Part shown: positions 35,587 to 46,265 of the stretch, piece after piece
Layout: every line of letters starts with the position of its first letter
How positions within the stretch are numbered: position 1 is the stretch's first letter
NCBI RefSeq assembly: GCF_002109385.1
Contig: NZ_CP020814.1
Span: 4,546,864-4,610,863, forward strand
Direction of reading: 5' to 3'
From: Halalkalibacter krulwichiae
Lineage (GTDB): Bacteria > Bacillota > Bacilli > Bacillales > Bacillaceae_D
Length of the DNA stretch: 64,000 bases
Notes under the pieces: model-generated
The model's input: the letters and a program-made list of their open reading frames with translations, nothing else
The model's database searches: none
Told to the model about the DNA's origin: nothing
Made by a program: the position numbers and the translations under genes

Positions 35587-35871
35587 TTATTGTAAAACTT
35601 CAATTAGCTCAAGTAGATTACCGATCTTTTATTAAGAGACGATGAATAATTATTAACTAATTTTTTGAAGTTTGTTTCTCTTCACTAACTTGTTCTCTTA
35701 GCGACAAGATTTATATTAACATAGCTTTTTTTGTTGTGCAAGTATTTCTGTAAGTTTTTTTAAAAAAACTTACAGACGTTTATAAGTGGCAGTGACTCCG
35801 CTCGCTACTCGTCCTATGAGAAGACCACTCATAGGACTTTTAAAACATGTAGCGGCTTCGTTCACTGCGTC
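35587..35871. repeat. Gene-free region with a palindromic element related to the 147-bp repeat
   Basis: No ORF is seen. A perfect palindrome, TCTGTAAGTTTTTTT with its complement, centres near 35762. From about 35788 an element reads GCAGTGACTCCGCTCGCTA, then CCTATGAG-AAGACCA-CTCATAGG, then TTTTAAAACATGTAGCGGCTTCGTTCACTGC. This has the same plan as the repeat at 50081-50851: an outer arm with CTCCG/CTTCG, an inner hairpin, then TTTAAAAC. Confidence 0.5.
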
Positions 35872-35916
35872 GGTTTTAACTAAAAAAGGTAAAGTGCGAC
35901 CTTTTTTAGTTAAAAC

Positions 35917-35917
<1 letters not shown>
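35872..35917 (-). terminator. Terminator of purA, overlapping its stop
   Basis: GGTTTTAACTAAAAAAGGT (35872-35890) is perfectly complementary to ACCTTTTTTAGTTAAAACC (35899-35917), a 19-bp stem. The first base of the purA stop codon lies in the arm. No strong T-run follows, but the AT-rich half of the stem supplies Us. Confidence 0.75.
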
Positions 35918-37221
<1,304 letters not shown>

Positions 37222-37260
37222 CTACTATAGCTAGTTTATCTATTTCCAAAGCTAATGATA

Positions 37261-37333
37261 AGTATACCAACTACAAAAACGAACGTCAATCAAAAACACG
37301 AACATTAACGAGATCAACCGGCTCATTTGTTCG
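37261..37333 (-). promoter_or_regulatory. purA promoter with PurR-box-like sites
   Basis: Minus strand -35 TTGACG (37284-37289), 17 bases, -10 TATACT (37261-37266). CGAAC cores, part of the PurBox WWCCGAACWW, occur at 37280-37284 and 37299-37303, and an inverted GTTCG at 37329-37333. The last two form an inverted pair 25 bases apart. Tandem PurBoxes govern purA in B. subtilis; spacing here is slightly wider than the standard. Confidence 0.55.
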
Positions 37334-37354
37334 TTTAAAATTGCAGCATTGCAA

Positions 37355-37391
37355 TAAAAAAAGGATAACCATTCTAACTTTGGTTATCCTC
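37355..37391 (-). terminator. Terminator of dnaB
   Basis: AGGATAACC (37362-37370) pairs with GGTTATCCT (37382-37390), followed on the minus strand by TTTTTTTATT. It lies nine bases past the stop. Confidence 0.92.
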
Positions 37392-37399
37392 TTCCTATT

Positions 37400-38764
37400 T
37401 TAAGCACCTGGAGGCATATCTCGTTCATCATGTCGTCTATCTAAATTCACGAATTTATTATATTCCTTAACAAAGGCTAACTCAACCGTTCCTACTGGAC
37501 CATTACGTTGCTTAGCAATAATAATTTCAATAATATTTTGGTTTTCCGTCTCTTTATCATAATAGTCATCACGATATAAGAAAGCAACGATATCAGCATC
37601 CTGCTCAATACTTCCCGATTCTCGAATATCAGACATCATTGGACGTTTATCTTGTCTTGATTCAACTCCACGTGATAACTGAGACAATGCAATAACTGGA
37701 ACTTCCAGCTCACGTGCAATTTGTTTCAGTGTACGGGAAATCTCTGAAACTTCCTGCTGTCTATTCTCACCCGCTTTTCCGTTTCCTTGAATAAGCTGCA
37801 AGTAATCAATCATAATCATGCCTAAACCGTGCTCTTGTTTAAGACGTCGGCATTTCGCACGAATATCATTCACTTTAACACCAGGTGTATCATCTATATA
37901 AATACCAGCTTTCGCAAGGCTTCCCATTGCCATCGTTAGCTTCTGCCAATCTTCTGAGTTCAGGGCTCCTGTTCTCATGCGTTGTGCATCAATATTCCCT
38001 TCTGCACAAAGCATACGCTGCACAAGTTGACTTGCTCCCATCTCTAAACTAAAGATTGCTACATTTTCGCCTGCTCTTGTTGCAACGTTTTGTGAAATGT
38101 TTAGCGCAAAAGCTGTTTTCCCTACCGAAGGACGGGCTGCAACAATGATCAAATCATTCCGTTGGAACCCTGCAGTCATACGGTCAAGCTCGACGAATCC
38201 TGTTGGAATTCCCGTAATTTCTCCTGAGTGATTTTGTAACTCCTCAATCTTATCGTACGTTTCAAGAAGAACATCTTTAATAGAAATAAAAGCACTCGTG
38301 TTTTTCCGTTGAGAGACGTCCAAGATCGTTTTTTCTGCTTCTGTTAAGATCGTATCGACTTCTTCTTCACTCGCATAGCCATCTGCCGCTATATTTGTCG
38401 CTACTTTAATCAATCTCCGCAAAACAGACTTTTCTTCAACGATTCGACTATAGTAATCAACATTGGCTGCTGTCGGTACAGCGTTAGCTAAGTCACTTAA
38501 GTAGGCAACTCCGCCAATTTCCTCAAGCCATTTGCGATTTTGTAGTTCTGACGTAACAGTGACCAGATCAACCGGCTCACCTTTCTCAGCTAAATCCAAC
38601 ATCACTTGATAAATACGCTGATGGGCAGCACGATAAAAATCATCCGGCAAAAGACGTTCTGACGCTGTCACAAGCGCCTCATCTGCTAAGAAGATAGCTC
38701 CCAAGACCGCCTGCTCCGCTTCAATATTCTGTGGTGGCGTTCGATCTGCAAACAAGTCACTCAT
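37400..38764 (-). CDS. dnaB: Replicative DNA helicase DnaB (B. subtilis DnaC)
   Basis: Hexameric 5'-3' helicase of the replication fork, 454 residues. N-terminal domain (PPQNIEAEQAVLGAIFL), then a RecA-like domain with Walker A in ARPSVGKTAFALN (about 211-218), Walker B MIMIDYLQL, and the H4 and QLSRGVE motifs. C-terminal basic tail RRHDERDMPPGA. Located downstream of rplI on the same strand with its own terminator. Start ATG at 38764. In B. subtilis this gene is named dnaC. Confidence 0.97.
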   Translation of the reverse strand: MSDLFADRTPPQNIEAEQAVLGAIFLADEALVTASERLLPDDFYRAAHQRIYQVMLDLAEKGEPVDLVTVTSELQNRKWLEEIGGVAYLSDLANAVPTAANVDYYSRIVEEKSVLRRLIKVATNIAADGYASEEEVDTILTEAEKTILDVSQRKNTSAFISIKDVLLETYDKIEELQNHSGEITGIPTGFVELDRMTAGFQRNDLIIVAARPSVGKTAFALNISQNVATRAGENVAIFSLEMGASQLVQRMLCAEGNIDAQRMRTGALNSEDWQKLTMAMGSLAKAGIYIDDTPGVKVNDIRAKCRRLKQEHGLGMIMIDYLQLIQGNGKAGENRQQEVSEISRTLKQIARELEVPVIALSQLSRGVESRQDKRPMMSDIRESGSIEQDADIVAFLYRDDYYDKETENQNIIEIIIAKQRNGPVGTVELAFVKEYNKFVNLDRRHDERDMPPGA

Positions 38765-38932
38765 GCTATTTCTCCTCTCTAAGAAACCTATCTTACATCC
38801 TATCAGTTTCCTTCTTTAATCGAAAGCATAAATTTTTACCTTTTTTAACAACCGCTACTATAAGCATCTATCGTTTTTTTGGCTATTTTCTCTTTGTAAT
38901 CGTCTTGCCAATTTACACTTACTCGAGTCATA

Positions 38933-38962
38933 GAAAAAATGGTTGATCTATAATCAACCATC
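38933..38962 (-). terminator. Terminator of rplI
   Basis: ATGGTTGAT (38940-38948) pairs with ATCAACCAT (38953-38961), followed on the minus strand by TTTTTTC. Confidence 0.92.
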
Positions 38963-38976
38963 TTTTCACTAATGTT

Positions 38977-39423
38977 TTATTTTTCTTCTACAACGTGTAC
39001 TTTTACTGTCGCGATAACTTCTGGGTGGATTTTAATTGGTACATTCGTATAACCCAATGCGCGGATCGGTTCATTTAATTGGATTTTACGCTTATCTACC
39101 TTCTTTTTCATTTTTTTAAGTGTTTCAGCGATTTGCTTTGTGGAAATAGCTCCGAACAAACGTCCACCTTCTCCAGCTTTAGCTTTGATTTCAATTGTAA
39201 TTGCTTCTAATTCTTCTTTATATGCTTTTGCTTGCTCAAGTTCTTCTTCAGCCTTCTTTTGTTGACTCTTATTTTTTGCTTGTAAGTCTTTTAAATTACC
39301 TGCTGTTGCCTCAACAGCAAGATTATTCGGTAATAAATAGTTTCTTGCGTAACCATCAGGGACATTTTTCGTCTCTCCCTTTTTCCCTTTCCCTTTTACA
39401 TCAGCTAAGAAAATTACTTTCAT
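38977..39423 (-). CDS. rplI: 50S ribosomal protein L9
   Basis: L9 binds 23S rRNA at the L1 side and stabilises frame maintenance. 148 residues; N-terminal domain [21 protein letters not shown] with the [18 protein letters not shown] signature, a long linking helix (about 45-80), and a C-terminal domain. Overlaps gdpP by four bases (ATGA), coupling to it. Confidence 0.98.
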   Translation of the reverse strand: MKVIFLADVKGKGKKGETKNVPDGYARNYLLPNNLAVEATAGNLKDLQAKNKSQQKKAEEELEQAKAYKEELEAITIEIKAKAGEGGRLFGAISTKQIAETLKKMKKKVDKRKIQLNEPIRALGYTNVPIKIHPEVIATVKVHVVEEK

Positions 39424-41390
39424 TTTTGTTTTCCCCCTTCTAAATAATCATCAATTGCAGCCTGAAGCTGTTCCTTTGCTTCATCTAACGTTACATCTTT
39501 GAGCTGAGTTGCTGCATTGGTTAAATGCCCTCCCCCATTTAAACGTTCCATAATCAATTGAACATTTACTTCTCCTAAGGACCGAGCACTAATGCTAATG
39601 ATTCCATCTTTGCGCATTGAAATCACAAAAGAAGCAATCGTTCCTTTCATCGTTAAAAGCGTATCAGCAGCTTGGGCTATTACAACCTGACTATAGGACT
39701 CTCCCTCATCAGCCATTGCAATGGCTAGTCCATTCCGATAGTATTCTGCTGTCTCAATTAGTTTTGCTCGTGTTACATATTGTTCTAAATCCTCTTTCAA
39801 CAAAGTTTGAACAAGTGTTGTATCGGCCCCATTCGACCTTAAGAAAGAAGCTGCATCAAACGTCCTCGCGCCAGTACGAACAGCAAAGCTTTTCGTATCA
39901 ACAATTATACCAGCTAGCATCGCAGTCGCCTCAAGACGATCCATTTTCAACTTTTTCGGTTGATATTCCAGTAGCTCCGTTACCAGTTCTGCTGTAGATG
40001 ATGCGTATGGTTCCATATAGACAAGGACCGGATCTTTAATAAATTCTTCTCCTCGACGGTGATGGTCCAAGACAATGATTCGTTCTACTTCTGTTAAAAG
40101 TTTAGGTTCAATAACGAGTGATGGCTTATGGGTATCCACTATAATCAAAAGTGTACCTGGAGTCACTTCCTCCAAAGCATCTGTAGGGGTAATAAATTTT
40201 GACCAAAGGTCATCGTGATTCTCGACTTCTTCCATTAATTTTTGGACATCGTGACCAATATCATGATAGTCGAAAATGATAGAAGCCTCTTTGCCATTTA
40301 CCTCAGCAATCTTTTGAACACCAATTGCTGCACCAATTGCATCCATATCAGGTTGTTTATGGCCCATTATATATACTTTTTCACTTTCAAGTACAAAATC
40401 ACGTAACGCATGTGAAATCACCCGAGCTCTTACCCTCGTACGCTTTTCTAATGCGTTCGACTTCCCACCATAGAACGTCACCTTTCCGTTTTTCTTCTTG
40501 ATAGCTACTTGGTCTCCACCGCGTCCCAGTGCTAAGTCTAGACTAGACTGAGCTAATAAACCGAGCTCACGCAATGAGTCCTCCCCTGTCCCGACCCCAA
40601 TACTTAATGTGATCGGTAATTTTTCTTTTCCTGTCAGGTCGCGAATTTCATCAAGGATATCAAAACGATTCGCTTCGACTTTATTTAAAGATTGATTGTT
40701 CATAACAGCAATAAACCGATCTGACGCAGTCCTTCTTAAAAAGACTTCATTTTTATTCGCCCAGCTGTTTAGCGCTAATGTTACTTGGCTAACTAACCGA
40801 CTGCGAACTTGATCTTCTATTCCTTGAGTCACTTCATCATAATTATCAAGAAGAATAAAGGCAATGACCGTTTGTACTTCTTCATACCGTGCTTTCGTCT
40901 TTTCAATAAGTGTGACATCTTGAAAATACATCAACCTTTCATCTTTCTCTAATGAAACAAGAAAGGTAAGATCGCCCATTTCAATTAATTTACTGTTATC
41001 ATCACTATTAGCTAAATCCAGCAGCTCTTCATTAATTTCTTCAAGACTTTTTCCGATGACATCACTAGCAATATACAATGAAATATATGGGTTTGCCCAT
41101 TGAATTTCACGTTCTTCATTATACAAAAGGATCCCAATTGGCATATTGGTAATCGCATCTTCTCCAGCTTTTGAGACTCGATAAGAAAGCGTCGAAATAT
41201 ACTTTTCAAGATCACGTTCAAAGGAGATTCTCGCTTGCACGGCATAGATCGCTACTACTCCTATCAAAAATAAACCAATTACACCAATTTTCCATTGATA
41301 CCATATTAAAATAGATGTAAATATAACCGCAACGATAAAAAGGGTAATGACGTGGTAGCCGTGCCACCGTCTCATTAAGAACTTTGGCAT
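39420..41390 (-). CDS. gdpP: Cyclic-di-AMP phosphodiesterase GdpP
   Basis: Membrane enzyme (656 residues) that hydrolyses c-di-AMP to pApA and so sets osmotic and wall homeostasis. Two transmembrane helices (about 14-50), a haem-binding degenerate PAS domain (about 80-140), a degenerate GGDEF domain (about 170-300), then DHH-DHHA1 with [23 protein letters not shown] and [10 protein letters not shown] metal motifs, and [12 protein letters not shown] of DHHA1. Followed by rplI with a four-base overlap, preceded by yybS. Confidence 0.96.
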   Translation of the reverse strand: MPKFLMRRWHGYHVITLFIVAVIFTSILIWYQWKIGVIGLFLIGVVAIYAVQARISFERDLEKYISTLSYRVSKAGEDAITNMPIGILLYNEEREIQWANPYISLYIASDVIGKSLEEINEELLDLANSDDNSKLIEMGDLTFLVSLEKDERLMYFQDVTLIEKTKARYEEVQTVIAFILLDNYDEVTQGIEDQVRSRLVSQVTLALNSWANKNEVFLRRTASDRFIAVMNNQSLNKVEANRFDILDEIRDLTGKEKLPITLSIGVGTGEDSLRELGLLAQSSLDLALGRGGDQVAIKKKNGKVTFYGGKSNALEKRTRVRARVISHALRDFVLESEKVYIMGHKQPDMDAIGAAIGVQKIAEVNGKEASIIFDYHDIGHDVQKLMEEVENHDDLWSKFITPTDALEEVTPGTLLIIVDTHKPSLVIEPKLLTEVERIIVLDHHRRGEEFIKDPVLVYMEPYASSTAELVTELLEYQPKKLKMDRLEATAMLAGIIVDTKSFAVRTGARTFDAASFLRSNGADTTLVQTLLKEDLEQYVTRAKLIETAEYYRNGLAIAMADEGESYSQVVIAQAADTLLTMKGTIASFVISMRKDGIISISARSLGEVNVQLIMERLNGGGHLTNAATQLKDVTLDEAKEQLQAAIDDYLEGGKQK

Positions 41391-41401
41391 AATGTCAGCT
41401 C

Positions 41402-42337
41402 CTATTTTTTCTGGCCGTTCATACGTTTTCGCAGATCAAAGCCTAAATCGATAATCCCAATGATTCTTACAATGTATAAAAGAGGAGGGATTAATATAGC
41501 TGTAGCGACAATAAGAATCGGCACTACTTTCGCGACCTTTTTTTGATGGAAGTAATAAAAGATAACCGCAAAACCTTGGACAGCAACAACTATTTCAAGT
41601 AAAGGGAGTAAATTCCATATAACTAGAAACAGCATTGTTCCTTCTTCTGCTCCTACCATTGCGAGAATTAAAATAATTAGGTAATACCACAGAAAGGCTT
41701 TCGGGAAACTCCAATTCCGAAAGGCAGGTAAGGCAGATACTTCATGACCTAAACGTTTTAAAACGTAATAACTAATAAGCTTCGTTATGACCGCTAGCGT
41801 TATCCCTACACCAACAATCATCACAGGTGCTAAGTAGACAAGAGTATCAATCATCTCAAGCATCATAGCTAACTGGTCTTCTCCTTGCCCAAACGACCCT
41901 AATGTTGATTCTGCAAATTCCAGTTGTTCTCTTGTTAAATCAACTGCTAATTGCATCGGGTTCTCACCAACTACAAATACGAGGGCTAAGAAAATAAGAA
42001 GCATGTTAAAAGTATAAATCAAACCAGCACCTATTAGTACTGAAAAACCAGATAGTTTACGGCGGTAGAGCTCTCCTATAACCAATCCCGCACTACCAAA
42101 AATAAAAGCAGTTGGAACCGTAACAAGTCCTCCAATCAGAAAAGCTAATAACAAGGAAACAACCCACAGCATAAGTCCTGGCTTTAAACCTCGTCGAACT
42201 GTAAAAATAACAAACGGAACAGGCAACGCCCAAACCGTAATGATCCCCACAAAAGGAACATATGTTGTCAGTAATAAGATTACTGCAAAAACAGAGGCAA
42301 GAAGTGCACCTTCTGTTAGTGTTCTTGTATTCTTCAC
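41402..42337 (-). CDS. yybS: YybS family membrane protein (DUF2232)
   Basis: About 310 residues with about eight transmembrane segments. I take the GTG at 42337 as the start (VKNTRTLTEGALLAS), five bases after GAGGTG and matching relatives; an ATG at 42358 adds seven residues and lies in poor context. DUF2232 proteins precede gdpP-rplI in bacilli; their function is unknown, with transporter-like topology. The first block TEGALLASVFAVILLLTTYVP and RPGTMGLLN-like loops fit the family. Confidence 0.88.
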   Translation of the reverse strand: MKNTRTLTEGALLASVFAVILLLTTYVPFVGIITVWALPVPFVIFTVRRGLKPGLMLWVVSLLLAFLIGGLVTVPTAFIFGSAGLVIGELYRRKLSGFSVLIGAGLIYTFNMLLIFLALVFVVGENPMQLAVDLTREQLEFAESTLGSFGQGEDQLAMMLEMIDTLVYLAPVMIVGVGITLAVITKLISYYVLKRLGHEVSALPAFRNWSFPKAFLWYYLIILILAMVGAEEGTMLFLVIWNLLPLLEIVVAVQGFAVIFYYFHQKKVAKVVPILIVATAILIPPLLYIVRIIGIIDLGFDLRKRMNGQKK

Positions 42338-42644
42338 ATAGACACCTCTTTTAAACACTCTTATCCTTGTCTATTTTAGCGCACTTACACATAAAATTAA
42401 AGTTTTACAAAATTGCCCTTCCTAATGCCCAGCGTTTTCCGTCAGTAAAAACCGAAGTAAACAGCAGGTTGTCCAAACAAAAAGAAAAGCTCAGGTAAAG
42501 TTTAGCGTTGCTTCCATTGTATGAATGATGCTTGTTGTAGCGGCATGAATACATAGCTATTCATACCATCTCTAAATAAAGAAAAGGGAACGCCTCAAAA
42601 GATCTGCTTTCGACCTATTGAAACGCTCCTTCTATTGTAAATGA
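42338..42644. terminator. Spacer with imperfect terminator after gntP
   Basis: An imperfect hairpin (42581-42630) pairs GGGAACGCCTCAAAAGATC with GGAGCGTTTCAATAGGTCG-like complement, followed on the minus strand by CTTTTCTTT. The remaining spacer (42359-42580) holds no visible gene; a short inverted pair TGAATA/TATTCA is near 42550. Confidence 0.6.
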
Positions 42645-43988
42645 TTAAATGATGAACATCCCTAAAATCAGTGCTACTGTTAATCCTACCAAACCAATTA
42701 AAGTTTCCATAACAGTCCATGTTTTTAGTGTATCTTTTACCGTTAAGCCAAAATAGCGTCCGACTAACCAGAACCCAGAATCATTAACGTGTGACAGAAC
42801 CGTGGCCCCTGATGCAATTGCAATAACCATTAGACCAAGAACCGGTCCTTCCAACTGTAAAATTGAAATTAACGGAGCCATTAATCCCGCAGCCGTTACC
42901 ATTGAGACAGTAGCTGAACCTTGCGCCACACGAACTGCTGCAGCAATTAAAAAGGCAAGCAATAGTGGCGGAAGTGCAGACCCTGCCATCATATTTCCAA
43001 GCACATCACCTACACCAGAATCAATCAGAACTTGCTTAAACACTCCACCAGCACCTGTTACTAGGATAATTATCCCGGCAGGCTCTAATGCTTTATTGGC
43101 GATGTCATGAACTTCTTGGCGTGAGTAGCCACGTTTTGTTCCCAGAAAGACAAACGTTAACAACGTTGCAATTGTTAATGCAACGAATGGGTGTCCTAGG
43201 AACGTAAATATAGCGCGAACGATATGACCTTCCTCTAATAGGAACCCAGAAAACGTATTTAAAAGAATTAATACTAAAGGAGTTAAAATGATAGCTGAAA
43301 TTAATTTAAAACTCGGAAGCTCTTTATCATACTCTACTTCTTCTAAGTTCATATAATCAGGAACGACTACATGTAATCGTTTAGATATGTACTTTGCAAA
43401 TAATGGCCCCGAGATAATCATTGCTGGAACACCTGCGATCGCACCAAATAAAATAACCCAGCCAATCTCCGCACCAATTAAATCAGCAACCGCTATCGGC
43501 CCTGGTGTAGGAGGAATAAAACTATGAGTAACGGCTAACCCTGCTAACAGTGGTATTCCATAATATAATAGTGATCTGCCGGTTTTCTTTGCCAAGCCAT
43601 AAACAATAGGAACTAATATAATAAAGCCAACATCAAAGAAGACAGGAATTGCAACAAGAAAACCTGTTATCCCTAACGCCCATTGCGCTCTTCCTTCTCC
43701 AAATTTTTGAATCATTGTTCGAGCTAATCGTTCTGCTCCACCTGATACTTCAAGCATTTGACCGAACATTGCCCCTAAACCAACAACAACCGCGACAAAA
43801 CCCAGCGTTCCTCCCATACCACTTTGCATCGAATTTATGACTTCTTCTAAAGGCATTCCTGCTAGAATCCCAACTATTAAACTAACTAATAGTAATGCAA
43901 CGAATGCATGCAGTTTCGTACGAATTACTAAAAATAAAAGAAGAAAGATCCCTGCTAATGCAATAAGAATTAATAATTGATCAGACAT
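42645..43988 (-). CDS. gntP: Gluconate permease (GntP family)
   Basis: Inner-membrane gluconate:H+ symporter, 447 residues with 12-14 transmembrane segments. Conserved blocks are FFDVGFIILVPIVYGLAKK and HSFIPPTPGPIAVADLIG, and near the C-terminus RVAQGSATVSMVTAAGLM and VLSHVNDSGFWLVGRY, all GntP hallmarks. It follows gnd, 30 bases apart, on the same strand and is presumably cotranscribed. No gluconate kinase (gntK) is in the window, so that step is encoded elsewhere. Confidence 0.95.
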   Translation of the reverse strand: MSDQLLILIALAGIFLLLFLVIRTKLHAFVALLLVSLIVGILAGMPLEEVINSMQSGMGGTLGFVAVVVGLGAMFGQMLEVSGGAERLARTMIQKFGEGRAQWALGITGFLVAIPVFFDVGFIILVPIVYGLAKKTGRSLLYYGIPLLAGLAVTHSFIPPTPGPIAVADLIGAEIGWVILFGAIAGVPAMIISGPLFAKYISKRLHVVVPDYMNLEEVEYDKELPSFKLISAIILTPLVLILLNTFSGFLLEEGHIVRAIFTFLGHPFVALTIATLLTFVFLGTKRGYSRQEVHDIANKALEPAGIIILVTGAGGVFKQVLIDSGVGDVLGNMMAGSALPPLLLAFLIAAAVRVAQGSATVSMVTAAGLMAPLISILQLEGPVLGLMVIAIASGATVLSHVNDSGFWLVGRYFGLTVKDTLKTWTVMETLIGLVGLTVALILGMFII

Positions 43989-44018
43989 GTTGATTCACTA
44001 CCTTTCTAGTTGAAACAC

Positions 44019-44933
44019 TTACTTGTATTCTGACCTCTCGACTGCGTGTCCTCCAAACTCATTACGCAATGCAGCAACGACCTTGCCAGTAAAAGTGTCA
44101 TCTGCTAAAGAGCGATACCTCATCATCAATGCAAGAGTAATAACAGGAGCAGGCGTCTGTAAATCTAGTGCTGTCTCGACCGTCCATTTTCCTTCTCCAG
44201 ATGAATGCATAACTCCCTTAATGCCTTCTAATTTCTCATCCTTAGCGAAAGCATTTTCAGTCAGTTCCATTAACCATGACCGAATAACCGACCCATTATT
44301 CCACACTTTAGCAACTTTCTCGTAGTCATAATTGAACTGACTTTTCTCTAGAAGTTCAAACCCCTCTGCAATCGCTTGCATCATACCGTACTCGATTCCG
44401 TTATGTACCATTTTCAAAAAATGGCCACTTCCTACTTCACCTGCATATAAATACCCATTTTCTACTGTCAAATCACGAAAAATAGGCTCAATTTCAGTGA
44501 AAACTTGTTCATCCCCGCCGATCATCGTACAAGCTCCATTTCGTGCTCCTTCCACTCCGCCACTCGTCCCACAATCGAAAAAGAAAACACCTTTATCTTT
44601 ACACACTTCACTACGTTTTAAAGAATCTTGATAATGCGCATTCCCGCCGTCAATGAGTCGATCTCCCTCTTCTAAGTAGGAAAGTACTTCTTGAAAAACA
44701 GATTCTGTTATCTCACCAGCCGGAACCATCATCCATACCGTCCTTGGCTTATTAAGATTTCTAATTAACCGTTCAATCGTTTTAACTACCGTTGCTCCGT
44801 CTTTTGCTGCCTTTTCAATTAGTTCAGTATTCACATCATAAGCAACCACATCATGTTTTTTATCTAAAAGGTTAAGTGTTAATTGATAACCCATCTTCCC
44901 TAATCCAATCATTCCAACCTGCATATACATCAT
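44019..44933 (-). CDS. gnd: 6-phosphogluconate dehydrogenase, decarboxylating (short GntZ/YqeC type)
   Basis: Oxidises 6-phosphogluconate to ribulose 5-phosphate and CO2, using NAD(P)+. 304 residues, the short type (long enzymes are ~470). NAD motif GMIGLGKMGYQL (about 7-18); the substrate block with conserved Lys HNGIEYGMMQAIAEGFELL and the CO2-releasing GTSGGVEGARNGACTMIGG. It heads the operon with gntP and is divergent from the RpiR regulator. A cre site overlaps its -35. It probably connects gluconate uptake to the pentose-phosphate pathway. Confidence 0.92.
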   Translation of the reverse strand: MMYMQVGMIGLGKMGYQLTLNLLDKKHDVVAYDVNTELIEKAAKDGATVVKTIERLIRNLNKPRTVWMMVPAGEITESVFQEVLSYLEEGDRLIDGGNAHYQDSLKRSEVCKDKGVFFFDCGTSGGVEGARNGACTMIGGDEQVFTEIEPIFRDLTVENGYLYAGEVGSGHFLKMVHNGIEYGMMQAIAEGFELLEKSQFNYDYEKVAKVWNNGSVIRSWLMELTENAFAKDEKLEGIKGVMHSSGEGKWTVETALDLQTPAPVITLALMMRYRSLADDTFTGKVVAALRNEFGGHAVERSEYK

Positions 44934-44969
44934 CCTAACATTAGAGGAAATTTTTTTCTTAGTACTTTT

Positions 44970-45006
44970 ATTATAAGAAAAAAAATTCTTTTTGCAAGCG
45001 ATTCTA
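44970..45006 (-). promoter_or_regulatory. gnd-gntP promoter with overlapping cre
   Basis: Minus strand -35 TTGCAA (44992-44997), 16-base spacer, -10 TATAAT (44970-44975). Plus strand TTGCAAGCGATTCTA (44992-45006) matches cre WTGNAANCGNWNNCW with one departure and covers the -35. CcpA binding would repress the operon. Confidence 0.65.
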
Positions 45007-45037
45007 AAAAAATATTTTTTTATATATGGTTATTTAG

Positions 45038-45061
45038 TATAATAAAGAGAAAGCACTTTCA
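45038..45061 (+). promoter_or_regulatory. -10 and operator-like palindrome of the RpiR regulator gene
   Basis: TATAAT (45038-45043) lies upstream of the palindrome AGAAAGCACTTTCA (45048-45061), which covers the start of transcription. It is one base away from a cre (TGAAAGTGCTTTCT on the other strand) and could equally be the regulator's own operator. No clear -35 stands upstream. Confidence 0.4.
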
Positions 45062-45074
45062 AAGGAGGTTATCA

Positions 45075-45929
45075 ATGAAAGAGCGCCAACAACCTTGTTT
45101 AGTGAGCATTCGCTCTCAATATCCTCGATTTAGTGTGACTGAAAGAAAAATTGCCGACTATATTCTAATCAATCCGACAAAAATCATTCATTCGTCCATA
45201 AATCAAATAGCAGAAGATTTAAACGTTGCTGATTCAACTGTATTTCGTTTTTGCAAACGCGTCGGCTTTAAAGGCTACCAAGCAATGAAAATTGCTTTAG
45301 CATCTGAGATCGTTACACCTTTACAAGATGTCCATGAGGATATTGAAGAAGAAGATTCCGTTAAAGCCATAGCATCAAAGGTGTTTAAATCAAATATAAA
45401 AACAATAGAAGATTCATTGGTCGTATTAGATGAGGAGCAACTCGAGCAAGCAGTAAATACGATTTTAGCTGCGGAGACAACTTACTTCTTTGGAAGCGGC
45501 GGCTCCAGTATTATTGCACTAGATGCCTTTCACAAATTAGTGAGGACCGGTATTAAAGTACAAACTTTTAGCGACAGTCACTTTCAACAAATGGTCGCAT
45601 CGCAAATGACTGAAAATGATTGTGCTGTTTTCATTTCACACTCTGGAGCATCAAAAGAAGTGCTCCATGCTCTAAATATAGTCAAATCGACAGGTGCAAA
45701 GATGATTGGTATAACAAATTATGCGAAATCGCCACTAAGTACTGGTGTCGACATTCCGCTCTATACTATGTCAGAAGAGACCGAATTTCGTTCAGAAGCA
45801 CTTTCATCACGAATTGCCCAGCTTTCTGTTATCGATGCTCTTGACGTCAATATTTTATTAAGAAGAGGCAGCGAAGGACAAAAGGCACTAAACAAAATGC
45901 GTGAAGCAATATCAGTAAAAAGAATATAA
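45075..45929 (+). CDS. MurR/RpiR-family transcriptional regulator
   Basis: Sugar-phosphate-responsive regulator of 284 residues, with an N-terminal HTH_6 (about 8-85; SINQIAEDLNVADSTVFRFC recognition part) and a C-terminal SIS domain (about 125-265; YFFGSGGSSIIALDAF and CAVFISHSGASKEVLHAL). It is divergent from gnd-gntP and so is a likely gluconate/6-phosphogluconate regulator. AAAGGAGG seven bases before the ATG. Ends at a bidirectional terminator shared with rpsR. Confidence 0.92.
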   Translation: MKERQQPCLVSIRSQYPRFSVTERKIADYILINPTKIIHSSINQIAEDLNVADSTVFRFCKRVGFKGYQAMKIALASEIVTPLQDVHEDIEEEDSVKAIASKVFKSNIKTIEDSLVVLDEEQLEQAVNTILAAETTYFFGSGGSSIIALDAFHKLVRTGIKVQTFSDSHFQQMVASQMTENDCAVFISHSGASKEVLHALNIVKSTGAKMIGITNYAKSPLSTGVDIPLYTMSEETEFRSEALSSRIAQLSVIDALDVNILLRRGSEGQKALNKMREAISVKRI

Positions 45930-45958
45930 AAAAAACATGACAGATGTCATGTTTTTTT
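45926..45958. terminator. Bidirectional terminator between the RpiR gene and rpsR
   Basis: ACATGAC (45935-45941) pairs with GTCATGT (45946-45952); A-rich and T-rich tails of seven to eight bases flank it on both sides, extending the stem. Works for both converging transcripts. Confidence 0.93.
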
Positions 45959-45964
45959 CTTTAA

Positions 45965-46198
45965 TTAGTTAACTTCATTAACATATGGCAATAAAGCGAT
46001 TTGACGAGCACGCTTGATAGCGATAGTTAATTGACGTTGGTACTTCGCTGAAGTTCCAGTTACACGACGAGGTAAGATTTTACCACGCTCAGAAATGAAA
46101 CGTTTTAGAAGATCCGTATCTTTGTAATCGATTTTCGTAATTTTGTTTACTGTGAAGAAACAAACTTTACGACGCTTTGGACGACCACGACGAGCCAT
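45965..46198 (-). CDS. rpsR: 30S ribosomal protein S18
   Basis: S18 pairs with S6 on the 30S platform. 77 residues with [34 protein letters not shown] and [16 protein letters not shown], all typical. Third gene of rpsF-ssb-rpsR, 67 bases after ssb. The S6:S18 complex is known to bind an mRNA leader resembling 16S rRNA (see 47098-47147). Confidence 0.98.
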   Translation of the reverse strand: MARRGRPKRRKVCFFTVNKITKIDYKDTDLLKRFISERGKILPRRVTGTSAKYQRQLTIAIKRARQIALLPYVNEVN

Positions 46199-46265
46199 TA
46201 CACAGCACTCCTTTCAATTATTGTTTTATAAATACACAAGTAATTTCACATAAGAGAGGGGTCAA

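Noticed and set aside
35749-35776. purA terminator at the TAAGTTTTTTT palindrome
   Set aside because: The 19-bp hairpin at 35872-35917 lies directly at the purA stop and is the better terminator; the other palindrome is 140 bases further.
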